A stretch of 51,642 nt of DNA from an uncultured Dorea sp. (GTDB lineage Bacteria; Bacillota; Clostridia; Lachnospirales; Lachnospiraceae), in the NCBI GenBank assembly GCA_947652615.1, contig CANTDX010000022.1:1-51642 (forward strand). The letters run 5' to 3'. Below the pieces are notes generated by a model, which was not told where the DNA came from, did no database searches, and saw nothing but the letters and a program-made list of their open reading frames with translations. A program made the position numbers and the translations under genes. Below are positions 51,548 through 51,642 of this stretch, piece by piece (positions within the stretch are counted from its first letter, which is position 1; the number at the start of each line of letters is the position of its first letter).

Positions 51548-51642
51548 TATACCATCAATAAATATCTCAGAAGAAAGAGCCTTTAGTATGGACATTTCTC
51601 TGTATCTGGTACGAAAATAGCTGGTTTTGGGTATACGAAGTA

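Noticed and set aside
1..51642. tRNA, rRNA, integrase, transposase or plasmid origin
   Set aside because: None recognised by eye on either strand; divergent short RNA genes could still be missed without a covariance search.

Overview
The window reads as a chromosome segment of a gut Firmicute, most likely a Lachnospiraceae of the Dorea / Clostridium scindens type. This is an inference from gene content: low-to-mid GC with strong GGAGG ribosome sites, a YugP-type metallopeptidase, a PASTA kinase, ECF sigma / zf-HC2 pairs, CUT1 ABC transporters without their own ATPase, and a DAP-type MurE motif. No rRNA, tRNA, CRISPR array or intact insertion sequence was found.

Layout. 0-0.8 kb: a YccF-like membrane protein and a Zn-ribbon protein on +. 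0.8-8.3 kb: a compact minus-strand sialic acid operon, nanE-nanA-SSS transporter-yhcH-ROK kinase-rpiR-nagA, ending with a DUF5714 protein. 8.5-24.5 kb: a long housekeeping minus-strand cluster read murE-priA-def-fmt, then (after a repeat-rich gap with a terminator) metallopeptidase-rsmB-rlmN-PP2C phosphatase-PASTA kinase-rsgA-rpe-thiN-small ORF-ychF-lgt. 24.6-27.8 kb: pepT, trxA and an ECF sigma factor with its anti-sigma factor, preceded by a textbook ECF-type autoregulatory promoter. 27.8-30.2 kb: an AT-rich three-gene cassette on the minus strand, an SMC-like AAA ATPase plus a DUF4435 TOPRIM-like protein (the pair that defines PARIS-type anti-phage systems) plus a very acidic 126-residue protein of unknown function. 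30.4-43.2 kb: a carbohydrate locus made of two divergent operons (ABC uptake, Old-Yellow-Enzyme-like reductase, TIM-barrel isomerase and bicupin on minus; PfkB kinase, class II aldolase, DeoR regulator, rhamnulokinase-like kinase and Gfo/Idh dehydrogenase on plus), with a second paralogous DeoR gene at its far end. 43.2-51.6 kb: a degraded gene remnant, a radical SAM protein, a NUDIX hydrolase, a LytS/LytR-type two-component system, a dicarboxylate-type symporter, a pseudouridine synthase, a ferritin-like protein, and a flavodoxin-like protein with a tiny lipoprotein remnant.

How the parts fit. The nan operon imports sialic acid by a sodium symporter, splits it to ManNAc and pyruvate, phosphorylates and epimerises it to GlcNAc-6-P, and deacetylates that; NagB is not here. 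The 30-43 kb locus imports a sugar or glycoside of unknown identity, probably modifies it by oxidation/reduction and isomerisation, then phosphorylates and cleaves it. The LytTR regulator at 45 kb very likely activates the symporter at 48 kb: two identical 9-bp direct repeats separated by exactly 12 bp lie just upstream of that gene's -35 box.

Most notable: the PARIS-like cassette with its third acidic gene, the LytTR operator, the ECF promoter, the divergent sugar locus with a palindromic operator flanking the -10 box, the hairpin-repeat mosaic at 19.1-19.4 kb, and a palindromic element present at both 0.53 kb and 25.9 kb.
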